This document shows positions 42,412 to 50,417 of a DNA stretch of 64,000 bases, in pieces. The DNA is from an uncultured Oscillospiraceae bacterium (GTDB lineage Bacteria; Bacillota; Clostridia; Oscillospirales; Oscillospiraceae). The position numbers and the translations under genes are program-made. The number at the start of each line of letters is the position of its first letter. Position 1 is the first letter of the stretch. Where the stretch lies: the NCBI GenBank assembly GCA_947627715.1, contig CANQXK010000008.1, forward strand, positions 16,815-80,814. The letters run 5' to 3'. The notes below the pieces were generated by a model. The model did no database searches, was not told where the DNA came from, and worked only from the letters and a program-made list of their open reading frames with translations.

Positions 42412-43215
42412 ATGCGAAAGTTACGCTTGATACCGCCGGTGTTTCTGATACTGGGACTCATCGGCGCGGCTCTGCGCCGCGTGGAGCTGAGGACTGTCTT
42501 TGAGCCGGTCACGGGCCTTGCCAGGCGCGGTGCGCCTGTCAGCGTGGCGCTGCTGCTGCTCTCGGCGGGCGCTTTTGCCGTGGCGCTGGCGCTGGCAGTC
42601 GCGCTCTCCCGGCGGCTTGAAGCGCCGGAGGGGTTCAAAAGGGCCTATTATACGGGCAGCTACGGCGCGTTCGCCGTCAAGGCGCTGCTGGGCTTCACCC
42701 TCGCCGTCTGCGCCGTCCTCCTTGCCGTCACACGGGCAAAGTTTCTGGAGCTTTCAGGCGCCGCGCGGTGGATATTCCTGCTCTTCCTGGTCCTGGCGGG
42801 GCTGGGCATGGCCGCGATGGCCTATCACTCGTACACCCTCAAGGAGACGCCCCTGCTCCAGCCGGGGAGCCTGATGCCGTCCGTCCTCTACTGCTACTGG
42901 ATGGTCTCCATCTACCGGGTGAACGCGGGGAACCCGGTGCTTTTGGAGTACAGCTACAGCTGCCTGGCGTTTGCCGCCGCTGCGGTGAGCGCCTATTATA
43001 CCGCCGGCTACGCCTTCGGCAGGAAGAATCTCATCGGCGCGTTGAGCATGGGCTTCGCCGCGTCGTACCTCCTGCCCATCGCCGCCGTAAGTCCCGCCCC
43101 TCTGGCGCTGAGGGCGGCGATGCTGGCCACGGCCGTTTATATCACCGTGAACACCGTGCAGCTCCTGGGTTCCCTCAAGGTGAAGGAGGCCCAGGGGGAA
43201 AAGGAGGAGCCGTGA
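42412..43215 (+). CDS. Multi-pass membrane protein of unknown function
   Basis: 267 residues with about seven hydrophobic segments (about 8-22, 43-66, 83-107, 118-138, 152-166, 182-205, 212-230, 233-252). No recognised domain or catalytic motif. Conserved-looking stretch: YHSYTLKETPLLQPGSLMPSVLYCYWMVSIYRVNAGNP near 139-176. It is divergent from spoIID and followed by repeats, so it is a single-gene unit. Confidence 0.65.
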   Translation: MRKLRLIPPVFLILGLIGAALRRVELRTVFEPVTGLARRGAPVSVALLLLSAGAFAVALALAVALSRRLEAPEGFKRAYYTGSYGAFAVKALLGFTLAVCAVLLAVTRAKFLELSGAARWIFLLFLVLAGLGMAAMAYHSYTLKETPLLQPGSLMPSVLYCYWMVSIYRVNAGNPVLLEYSYSCLAFAAAAVSAYYTAGYAFGRKNLIGALSMGFAASYLLPIAAVSPAPLALRAAMLATAVYITVNTVQLLGSLKVKEAQGEKEEP

Positions 43216-43275
43216 GGGGGACGCGCCCGCGTGCCGGGGACCCCTTCCGCCCCGCGGGGAAGGAATAGCAAAAAG

Positions 43276-43394
43276 GCCTTCCCCACTTGTGGGGAAGGTG
43301 GCCCGAAGGGCCGGATGAGGCCGACGATTGCCAGGGTTCCCACCTCATCCGTCGCCTGCGGCGACACCTTCCCCGCCCCGCGGGGAAGGCATTT
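43276..43394. repeat. 119-bp palindromic repeat, copy 1
   Basis: Starts GCCTTCCCCACTTGTGGGG and ends GGGGAAGGCATTT; nested arms include TGGCCCGAAGGGCCGGATGAGG, then a CCTCATCCGTCGCC arm. It is identical base for base to copy 2. The 389-base gap 43216-43604 holds these two copies and the nrdG terminator, and no gene. Confidence 0.88.
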
Positions 43395-43450
43395 TTTTGA
43401 CGGAGGCGTGTCCTTCATACGCCGACTGACCCGTATCTGCGGAGAAAAAA

Positions 43451-43569
43451 GCCTTCCCCACTTGTGGGGAAGGTGGCCCGAAGGGCCGGATGAGGCCGAC
43501 GATTGCCAGGGTTCCCACCTCATCCGTCGCCTGCGGCGACACCTTCCCCGCCCCGCGGGGAAGGCATTT
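43451..43569. repeat. 119-bp palindromic repeat, copy 2
   Basis: Identical to copy 1, offset by 175 bases; a 56-base unique spacer separates the two. The same modules recur in altered order at 29594-29869 and 52623-52975. Confidence 0.88.
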
Positions 43570-43574
43570 GCGCT

Positions 43575-43604
43575 AAATTCCCCGCCCTTTGGGCGGGGAT
43601 TTTT
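43575..43604 (-). terminator. Terminator of nrdDG
   Basis: TCCCCGCCC/GGGCGGGGA with a TTT loop, flanked by AAAT and TTTTT. It lies directly at the nrdG stop. Confidence 0.7.
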
Positions 43605-44162
43605 CTATTCCTTTCGTCCCTTGACGGGGGTTTTGCCCAAACCGTCCTCCCAGAGGGTGATCCTGCCGCTGGACAGGGTGGCCGGGAGGTCCAGCACCCG
43701 CTGGTTGCGGGAACCGCGAAAGCGCAGGGAGATGTCCTTCTGCGCCAGGATAAATTTCCCGTCCACTAAGACGTCAATCATCGACAGCAGCTCGTCCGTC
43801 ACCTCGCACCGGGGGTGGGAGCCGTCGGTGAGAAGCTCCTCCAAGGTGAAGCCGGAGTAGCACCACACGGTCTTATCCGGGTACGTCTCCCGCACCCGCC
43901 GGACGAAGGGCAGAAGCGCCCGCTGGTTCTGAGGCTCCATGGGTTCGCCGCCCAGAAGCGTCAGCCCGTTGATGTAGGAGGGGGCCAGCATGGTGAGAAG
44001 CTCGTCCTCCGTCTCCCTGGTGAAGGGCTTGCCGAAGTCAAAGTCCCAGGTCTGGGGCTGGAAGCACCCCTCGCAGTGGTTGGTACAGCCGGAGACAAAG
44101 AGCGTCACCCGGACGCCCTGTCCGTCGGCAATGTCGCAGTTTTTGATCTCACCAAAGTTCAT
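43605..44162 (-). CDS. nrdG: Anaerobic ribonucleotide reductase activating enzyme
   Basis: Radical SAM enzyme that makes the glycyl radical on NrdD. 185 residues; the 4Fe-4S cysteines are C26, C30 and C33 (CTNHCEGC), and the GGEP SAM-binding motif lies near 71-74. GAGGAG precedes the ATG. It follows nrdD in the same operon after 66 bases containing a hairpin whose T run faces the other strand. Confidence 0.94.
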   Translation of the reverse strand: MNFGEIKNCDIADGQGVRVTLFVSGCTNHCEGCFQPQTWDFDFGKPFTRETEDELLTMLAPSYINGLTLLGGEPMEPQNQRALLPFVRRVRETYPDKTVWCYSGFTLEELLTDGSHPRCEVTDELLSMIDVLVDGKFILAQKDISLRFRGSRNQRVLDLPATLSSGRITLWEDGLGKTPVKGRKE

Positions 44163-44181
44163 TTTTTCTCCTCACATATCA

Positions 44182-44220
44182 ATATTCCCGAGGCGTTGGC
44201 CCCGGGAATATGTTTTTTTT
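44182..44220 (+). terminator. Hairpin between nrdD and nrdG, T run on the plus strand
   Basis: ATATTCCCG (44182-44190) pairs with CGGGAATAT (44203-44211), followed by G and a T8-9 run on the plus strand. It would stop antisense transcription entering nrdD. For the sense nrdDG message it forms a hairpin before the nrdG ribosome site. Confidence 0.5.
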
Positions 44221-44228
44221 TGAACGGT

Positions 44229-46427
44229 TTACAGGTGCAGGACCCGGTCGCGGATCTCCTGGGTGCGGCCCTGGTTCCAGAACTGGGTGCCGATGTAGCC
44301 GCAGGTCCGGCGGGCGACGTTCATCTTGTTCTGATCGGTGTTGCCGCACTTGGGGCAGCGCCAGATGAGCTTGCCGTCCTCCTCCACGATGTCGATCTCC
44401 CCGTCCCAGCCGCACTCTTGGCAGTAGTCGGACTTGGTGTTCAGCTCGGCGTAGATGATGTTGTCGTAGATGAACTTCATCACCTGCAGCACCGCCTCCA
44501 GGTTGTTCTGCATATCCGGCACCTCCACGTAGCTGATGGCGCCGCCGGGGGAGAGGGCCTGGAACTCGGACTCGAACTTGAGCTTGGTGAAGGCGTCGAT
44601 CTCCTCCGTGACGTGGACGTGGTAGGAGTTGGTGATGTAGCCCTTGTCGGTGATGCCCTCGATGATGCCGAAGCGCCGCTGGAGGCACTTGGCGAACTTG
44701 TAGGTGGTGGACTCCAGGGGGGTGCCGTAGAGGGAGTAGTCGATGTTCTCAGCGGTCTTCCACTCCTTGCACTTGTCGTTCATGCGCTGCATGACGGCCA
44801 GGGCGAAGGGGGTGGCCTCCGGGTCTGTGTGGGATTTGCCGGTCATGTACTTGACGCACTCATAGAGGCCGGCGTAGCCGAGACTGATGGTGGAGTAGCC
44901 GCCGTAGAGCAGCTTGTCGATGGGTTCGCCCTTTTTAAGGCGCGCCAGCGCGCCGTACTGCCAGAGGATGGGGGCCACGTCGGAGGGGGTGCCCAGAAGC
45001 CGCTCGTGACGGCAGCGAAGCGCCCGGTGGCAAAGCTCCAGCCGGTCGTCAAAGATCTTCCAGAACTTGTCCATGCTGCCGCCGGAGGAGAGGGCCACGT
45101 CCGGGAGGTTGATGGTGACCACGCCCTGGTTGAAGCGGCCGTAGTACTTGTGCTTGCCCGGCTCGTAGTTGCCGGCGTTGGCGATGTTGCCCACGCCCGC
45201 GTCGGTGAAGCGGTCGGGGGTCAGGAAGGAGCGGCAGCCCATGCAGGTGTACACGTCGCCCTTGAGCTCCAGCATCTTCTTCTCGGAGATGTAGTCGGGG
45301 ACCATCCGGCGGGCGGTGCATTTGGCGGCCAGCTTCGTCAGCTCCCAATACCGGGACCCCTCGGTGATGTTGTCCTCCTCCAGCACGTAGATGAGCTTGG
45401 GGAAGGCCGGGGTGACCCAGACGCCGTCCTCGTTCTTGGTGCCCTCGTAACGCTGCTCCAGGACCTCCCGGATGATGAGGGCCAGATCCTCCCGCTCCCG
45501 CTCATTGCGCGCCTCGCCCAGGTACATGAACACGGTGACGAAGGGGGCCTGTCCGTTGGTGGTGAGGAGGGTGACCACCTGATACTGGATGGTCTGGACG
45601 CCGCGGCGGATCTCCTCGTGAAGGCGGTCCTCCACGATCTTCTGGATCTTCTCCTCCTCCGGGTTGACGCCCAGAGTCACCAGCTCGTTTTCAACCACCT
45701 TGCGAATCTTCCGGCGGGAGATGTCCACGAAGGGGGCCAGGTGCGTCAAGGAGATGGACTGGCCGCCGTACTGGTTGGAGGCCACCTGGGCGATGATCTG
45801 CGTGGCGATGTTGCAGGCGGTGGAGAAAGAGTGGGGCCGCTCGATGAGCGTCCCGGTGATGACCGTGCCGTTCTGGAGCATATCCTCCAAGTTCACCAGG
45901 TCGCAGTTGTGCATATGCTGGGCGTAATAGTCCGTGTCGTGGAAGTGGATGATGCCGGCCTCGTGGGCCTCCACGATGTCGCGGGGCAGAAGGATGCGCT
46001 CGGAGAGGTCGCGGCTGACCTCGCCCGCCATGTAGTCGCGCTGGGTGGAGTTCACCACCGGGTTCTTGTTGGAGTTTTCCTGCTTGGCCTCCTCGTTGCA
46101 GCACTCGATGAGGGAGAGGATCTTCTCATCCGTGGTGTTGCTCTGGCGCACCAGGGAGCGGGTGTAGCGGTAGGTGATGTAGTTCTTGGCCACCTCAAAG
46201 GCCCCGTGGGCCATGATCTGCTTCTCCACCAGGTCCTGGATCTCCTCCACGGAGGGGGAGCGGCCCATGGCCTCGCAGTCCAGCGCCACGGACTCGGAGA
46301 TGCGCTTGATCTGGAGGGGCGTCATCCGGGAGGTCTCCTCCACGGACATATTGGCCTTGCTGATGGCGTTTTCGATCTTCCTGATGTCAAAGTCCATCTC
46401 AGCGCCGTTTCGCTTGATTATTTTCAT
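44229..46427 (-). CDS. nrdD: Anaerobic (class III) ribonucleoside-triphosphate reductase
   Basis: Glycyl-radical enzyme reducing NTPs to dNTPs without oxygen. 732 residues: ATP-cone regulatory domain (about 1-95, with VIKRNGAEMDFDIRKIENAISKA-type start), catalytic barrel, zinc site with CQECG and CPKCG near 673-698, and the C-terminal radical loop with G710 in RRTCGYIGTQFWNQG. AGGAGAG precedes the ATG. Transcribed with nrdG; paired NrdR boxes lie upstream. Confidence 0.96.
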   Translation of the reverse strand: MKIIKRNGAEMDFDIRKIENAISKANMSVEETSRMTPLQIKRISESVALDCEAMGRSPSVEEIQDLVEKQIMAHGAFEVAKNYITYRYTRSLVRQSNTTDEKILSLIECCNEEAKQENSNKNPVVNSTQRDYMAGEVSRDLSERILLPRDIVEAHEAGIIHFHDTDYYAQHMHNCDLVNLEDMLQNGTVITGTLIERPHSFSTACNIATQIIAQVASNQYGGQSISLTHLAPFVDISRRKIRKVVENELVTLGVNPEEEKIQKIVEDRLHEEIRRGVQTIQYQVVTLLTTNGQAPFVTVFMYLGEARNEREREDLALIIREVLEQRYEGTKNEDGVWVTPAFPKLIYVLEEDNITEGSRYWELTKLAAKCTARRMVPDYISEKKMLELKGDVYTCMGCRSFLTPDRFTDAGVGNIANAGNYEPGKHKYYGRFNQGVVTINLPDVALSSGGSMDKFWKIFDDRLELCHRALRCRHERLLGTPSDVAPILWQYGALARLKKGEPIDKLLYGGYSTISLGYAGLYECVKYMTGKSHTDPEATPFALAVMQRMNDKCKEWKTAENIDYSLYGTPLESTTYKFAKCLQRRFGIIEGITDKGYITNSYHVHVTEEIDAFTKLKFESEFQALSPGGAISYVEVPDMQNNLEAVLQVMKFIYDNIIYAELNTKSDYCQECGWDGEIDIVEEDGKLIWRCPKCGNTDQNKMNVARRTCGYIGTQFWNQGRTQEIRDRVLHL

Positions 46428-46508
46428 CGTTATCTCTCCTGTTCAACATCGTCTTGCGGGCGGCCGGGCCGCCTTCGTTCCCGTCTGAAAAACCCGGAAG
46501 TACAATCA

Positions 46509-46537
46509 AGTCTATCACCAAATCGGGGGGTTGTCAA
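46509..46537 (-). promoter_or_regulatory. Sigma-A promoter of nrdDG
   Basis: On the minus strand TTGACA (46537-46532), 17-base spacer, TAGACT (46514-46509), about 80 bases before the nrdD ATG. The region 46428-46747 holds this promoter, two NrdR boxes and nothing else recognised. Confidence 0.7.
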
Positions 46538-46544
46538 GCCCAAA

Positions 46545-46593
46545 ACAGCATATATTGTGTTTTTGACATTTGGCATAACACAATATACAGGGA
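46545..46593 (-). promoter_or_regulatory. Paired NrdR boxes
   Basis: ACAGCATATATTGTGT (46545-46560) and ACACAATATACAGGGA (46578-46593) resemble the NrdR consensus ACACWATATATWGTGT. Their starts are 33 bases apart, about three helical turns, the typical pairing. They lie immediately upstream of the nrdDG -35, so an NrdR-ATP/dATP complex could block polymerase entry. Confidence 0.7.
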
Positions 46594-46747
46594 TTTGCGC
46601 CGGACCAAACATTTTTTCGGTGAAACCGGCCAAAAAAGGATTTTTTTCGCGTTTTTTCGCAGGAAAGGCCGATGAAAAAGTGACAACTGGCAGTATTTGA
46701 TAATTTTTTGACAGGGGAAACCCCCAGGGAAGCGGGGCCGGGGCGGC

Positions 46748-47428
46748 TCACAGGACGATCCTGACCTCCCGGCGGGATTCGATGCTGTCCGGCGTGACGC
46801 GGCAGTCCAGGGCCAGGAGGCGGACGCCGGCGTCGGAGGCGGCCTTCAGCGCATCGGCGAAGGCGGGGTGGGCGGCGCGATTGGGGGTGAAGAAGCGGAC
46901 GTCCTCCATCTGGACCACGAACACGGCCCAGGCGGAGTAGCCCGCCGCGACGCACCGGGCAAGCTCCCGGAGGTGCCGGACGCCGCGCTGGGTGGGCGCG
47001 TCGGGGAAGAGGACAACGCCGTCCTGCTCCAGGGTCACGCCCTTGACCTCGCAGAACGCACGCTCGGCGGCGTTTTCCACATAGAAGTCCAGCCTTGAGC
47101 TGCCGAAGGGCGTCTCAGGCCGGATGAGGGTGGGGGAGGGCAGCAGGAGGCCGGCGGCCAGATACTCCCCAAAGACCCGGTTGGGCGCGGCGGCGTCCAT
47201 GTTGATGAGCCTGTCCCCCTTCTGGACGGCCACCAGGTCGAAGCGCGTTTTGCGGGCGGGGTTGGGGCACTCCGTCAGCCACACGCGGGCCCCCGGCACA
47301 AGAAGCTCCCGGCAGCGGCCCGTGTTCTTCACGTGGCAGACCTCCACGCGCCCGCCGTTCTCCACCTGGGCGATGAATCGGTTGGGGCGGCTGAGAAAAA
47401 CGCCGGGATGTATATTGTCGTACCGCAT
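46748..47428 (-). CDS. sfsA: SfsA family DNA/RNA nuclease-like protein
   Basis: 226 residues from the ATG at 47428, chosen because GGGAGG lies eight bases upstream; an upstream in-frame start lacks a site. Motifs: FLSRPNRFIAQVE near 10-22, HVKNTGRCRELL near 31-42, and the restriction-like core with DFYVE, CEVKGVTLE and FPDAPTQRGVRHL. Named for sugar fermentation stimulation in E. coli; the biochemical role is still uncertain. Single-gene unit, divergent from trkA. Confidence 0.9.
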   Translation of the reverse strand: MRYDNIHPGVFLSRPNRFIAQVENGGRVEVCHVKNTGRCRELLVPGARVWLTECPNPARKTRFDLVAVQKGDRLINMDAAAPNRVFGEYLAAGLLLPSPTLIRPETPFGSSRLDFYVENAAERAFCEVKGVTLEQDGVVLFPDAPTQRGVRHLRELARCVAAGYSAWAVFVVQMEDVRFFTPNRAAHPAFADALKAASDAGVRLLALDCRVTPDSIESRREVRIVL

Positions 47429-47498
47429 GGTCCGCGCCTCCCTTGTTACCATACATATATAATTTGTATTTTACACCCGCAAAACCCACAGTCAAGGG

Positions 47499-47526
47499 TT
47501 GAAATATTTTTGTTTTGTGCTACAAT
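47499..47526 (+). promoter_or_regulatory. Sigma-A promoter of trkA-trkH
   Basis: TTGAAA (47499-47504), 16-base spacer, extended -10 TGC-TACAAT (47521-47526). It overlaps an upstream in-frame TTG, ruling that out as the trkA start. Confidence 0.7.
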
Positions 47527-47564
47527 CTAACATAGAAAAATGTGCGTTTCAGGAGGAATCATCC

Positions 47565-48935
47565 TTGAAGATCATCATTGTGGGGGCCGGCGGAGTGGGC
47601 TATTCGCTGGCGGATAACCTCAACGCCGAGGGGCATCAGATCACGCTGATCGACCCCGATTCCCAGCGCCTCAACGCCGCCCTTGAAAAAATCGACGTCG
47701 GCGGGGTCTCCGGGAACGGCGTCAGCCACGACGTTTTGGAGGAGGCGGGGGTCGCGGACGCCGACCTGCTCATCGCGGTCACCGACCAGGACGAGATCAA
47801 TATGCTCTGCTGCCTGATGGCGAAAAAGCTCTCCGGCTGTCAGACCATCGCCCGCGTGAGGAACCCGGTCTACTTCCGGGAGATCAACCTCATCAAGGAC
47901 GAGCTGGGGCTCTCCATGGCCATCAACCCTGAGTCCGCCACCGCCGAAGAGATCTTCAACCTCATCCAGATCCCCGGCGCGATGACGGTGGAGTCCTTTG
48001 CCAAGGGCCGGGTCAATCTCATCGAGATCTGCATCCCCGACGGGTCCCCGGCGGACAACATCAAGGTCATGGACTTCCCCGGCAAGATCTCCAGGGGGAC
48101 GCTCATCTGTATTCTGGAGCGGAAGGACACCCGGCAGGTGGAGATCCCCGGCGGCGACACGGTGCTCCACGCGGGGGACCGTATCTACATCATCACGCCG
48201 CCCCAGGAGATGGGCCGGCTCTTTAAAAAGCTGGGCTTCCAGGTGAAGCCCTCCCGGAACATCATGATCATCGGCGGGGGGCGCACGGGCTACTACCTTG
48301 CCAACCTCCTGCTGGACTCCGGCAACCGGGTGAAGATCATCGAGAAAAACCGCGCCGTCTGCGAGGGGCTGTCGGCGCAGCTGCCCGGCGCGGAGGTGAT
48401 CTGCGGCGACGCGGTGGACCGCCAGCTTTTGCTGGAGGAGGGGATCGCCGGGGAGGACGTGTTCGTGCCTCTCACCGACATGGACGAGGAGAACATCCTC
48501 CTGGCCCTGTACGCCAAGAAGATCTCCGGGGTGCGGGCCATCACCAAGGTCTCCACCTTCGGCTTCACCGAGGTGACCGAGGAGCTGCCCGTGGGGAGCA
48601 TCATCAACCCCAAGGAGATCACCGCCTACAGCATCCTGCGGTATGTGCGGGCCATGTCCAACTCCTCCGACTCCTCCAACATCGAGTCCCTCTACTACCT
48701 GGCCGGGCGCAAGGCGGAGGCGCTGGAGTTCCGCATCAAGGCCGAGAGCGCGGTGACGGGCAAGCCCCTTTCGGAGCTGCGGCCCCGGATGATCCCGGAC
48801 CTTTTGATCTGCTGCATCTACCGCGACGGGCAGATCATCATCCCCCGCGGCAACGACGTTATCCGCAAGGACGACACGGTGGTCCTGGTCACCACGGCCC
48901 GGAAGCTCCAGTCCATAAACGACATTCTCAGGTGA
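47565..48935 (+). CDS. trkA: Trk potassium uptake regulator TrkA
   Basis: Cytoplasmic gating subunit for TrkH. 456 residues from TTG at 47565, with AGGAGG eight bases before it. Two RCK/KTN halves, each an NAD-binding Rossmann fold (VGAGGVGYSLAD near 6-17 and GGGRTGYYLAN near 234-244) plus a TrkA-C domain. The TTG start may keep synthesis low. trkH follows after 13 bases. Confidence 0.93.
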   Translation: MKIIIVGAGGVGYSLADNLNAEGHQITLIDPDSQRLNAALEKIDVGGVSGNGVSHDVLEEAGVADADLLIAVTDQDEINMLCCLMAKKLSGCQTIARVRNPVYFREINLIKDELGLSMAINPESATAEEIFNLIQIPGAMTVESFAKGRVNLIEICIPDGSPADNIKVMDFPGKISRGTLICILERKDTRQVEIPGGDTVLHAGDRIYIITPPQEMGRLFKKLGFQVKPSRNIMIIGGGRTGYYLANLLLDSGNRVKIIEKNRAVCEGLSAQLPGAEVICGDAVDRQLLLEEGIAGEDVFVPLTDMDEENILLALYAKKISGVRAITKVSTFGFTEVTEELPVGSIINPKEITAYSILRYVRAMSNSSDSSNIESLYYLAGRKAEALEFRIKAESAVTGKPLSELRPRMIPDLLICCIYRDGQIIIPRGNDVIRKDDTVVLVTTARKLQSINDILR

Positions 48936-48948
48936 GCGGGGGAAGCGT

Positions 48949-50388
48949 ATGAACTATTCATTTATCCGCTGGCTCGTGGGGTGGGTGCTGTGCATCGAGG
49001 CGGCGTTCCTGCTCATCCCCCTGGGGCTGTGCATCGCCTACGGGGAGCCGTACGCGGCGGACTATGTGGTCTCCATCCTGGTGGCCGCCGCCCCCGGCAT
49101 TCTGATGGCCTCGCGCAAGCCGGGCAACTTCGCGTTTTACGCCCGCGAGGGCTTCGTGGCCACGGCCCTCTCCTGGATCTTCCTGTCCCTGGCGGGGGCG
49201 ATGCCCTTCTGGATCTCCGGGTGCGTGCAGAGCTTTGAAAACGCCCTCTTCGAGGTGGTCTCCGGCTTTACCACCACCGGCGCGTCGATCCTGTCGGACG
49301 TGGAGGCCCTGCCCAGGTCGCTCCTTTTCTGGCGCAGCTTCACCCACTGGATCGGGGGCATGGGGGTCCTGGTCTTTCTCCTGGCGCTCCTGCCCATGAC
49401 GGGCGGGCAGAGCATCCTCATCATGCGCGCCGAGTCCCCGGGGCCGTCCGTGGGGAAGCTGGTGCCCAGGCTCCAGAAGACCGCCGTTTACCTCTACGGC
49501 ATCTACCTGGGCATGACGCTTTTGGAGACGGCGTTCCTTCTGGGCGGGAAAATGGACCTCTTCTCCGCCCTGTGCATCTCCTTCGGCACGGCGGGCACCG
49601 GCGGCTTCGGACTTTTGAACGACTCCTTTGCCAGCTACTCCCCCTACGTACAGATCGTGGTCACCGTCTTTATGTTCGCCTTCGGCGTGAACTTCAATTT
49701 CTACTTCTACCTGCTGGTCAGGAAATTCCGCTCCGCCGCCGCCATGGAGGAGGTGCGGGGGTATCTCTTCATCTTCCTGACTGCCGCGGTGCTGGTCACC
49801 GTGAACCTTGTCGCCCAGGGGGGCGCCACCCTTGACCACGCCCTTCTCCACGCTTTCTTCCAGTGCTCGTCCATCATGACCACCACGGGCTTCTCCTCCG
49901 TGGATTTCGACCTGTGGCCCACCTTCTCAAAGACGGTGCTCATCTGCCTCATGTTCGTGGGGGCCTGCGCCGGGTCCACCGGCGGCGGCATCAAGGTCAG
50001 CCGCATCCTCATGTATTTCAAGAGCATCGGCCGGGAGCTCCGGCGGATGATCCATCCCCGGTCCGTCACCGCGGTGCGCCTTGACGGCAAGGCCCTGGAG
50101 AGCCGGATGATCCACTCGGTGAACAGCTGGCTGCTGGCGTATATCGCGGTGTTCTTTTGCTCCATGCTCCTGATCAGCGTGGACGGCTACGATTTCACCA
50201 CCAACTTCTCCGCCGTGGCGGCGACGCTGAACAACATCGGCCCCGGCCTGAGCCTTGTGGGGCCGACCAGGAACTTCGGGGATTACTCAGGCTTTTCAAA
50301 GGTGGTCCTCATGTTTGATATGCTGGCCGGGCGGCTGGAGATCTTCCCGATGCTCCTTATGCTCAGACCGGCGACATGGAGAAAATAA
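48949..50388 (+). CDS. trkH: Potassium transporter TrkH
   Basis: K+-translocating membrane subunit, 479 residues, four pore repeats. Selectivity-filter stretches are visible at SGFTTTGAS near 105-113, SFGTAGTGGFG near 211-221, STMTTTGFS-type SIMTTTGFSSV near 309-319, and NNIGPGL near 428-434. GGGGGAAG precedes the ATG. Operon with trkA. The 3' end is 29 bases from the next gene, which may be co-transcribed. Confidence 0.93.
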   Translation: MNYSFIRWLVGWVLCIEAAFLLIPLGLCIAYGEPYAADYVVSILVAAAPGILMASRKPGNFAFYAREGFVATALSWIFLSLAGAMPFWISGCVQSFENALFEVVSGFTTTGASILSDVEALPRSLLFWRSFTHWIGGMGVLVFLLALLPMTGGQSILIMRAESPGPSVGKLVPRLQKTAVYLYGIYLGMTLLETAFLLGGKMDLFSALCISFGTAGTGGFGLLNDSFASYSPYVQIVVTVFMFAFGVNFNFYFYLLVRKFRSAAAMEEVRGYLFIFLTAAVLVTVNLVAQGGATLDHALLHAFFQCSSIMTTTGFSSVDFDLWPTFSKTVLICLMFVGACAGSTGGGIKVSRILMYFKSIGRELRRMIHPRSVTAVRLDGKALESRMIHSVNSWLLAYIAVFFCSMLLISVDGYDFTTNFSAVAATLNNIGPGLSLVGPTRNFGDYSGFSKVVLMFDMLAGRLEIFPMLLMLRPATWRK

Positions 50389-50417
50389 AGAGAAAAAAGC
50401 AAAGAGAGGGAGAGAAA

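Noticed and set aside
43276..43569. CRISPR array
   Set aside because: Only two long (119 bp) palindromic copies with one spacer and no cas genes; the modules recur elsewhere singly.
43815..46700. 961-codon open frame antisense to nrdD
   Set aside because: It mirrors a certain gene, has Gly/Leu/Val/His-rich low-complexity translation typical of GC-rich antisense frames, and lacks a ribosome site.
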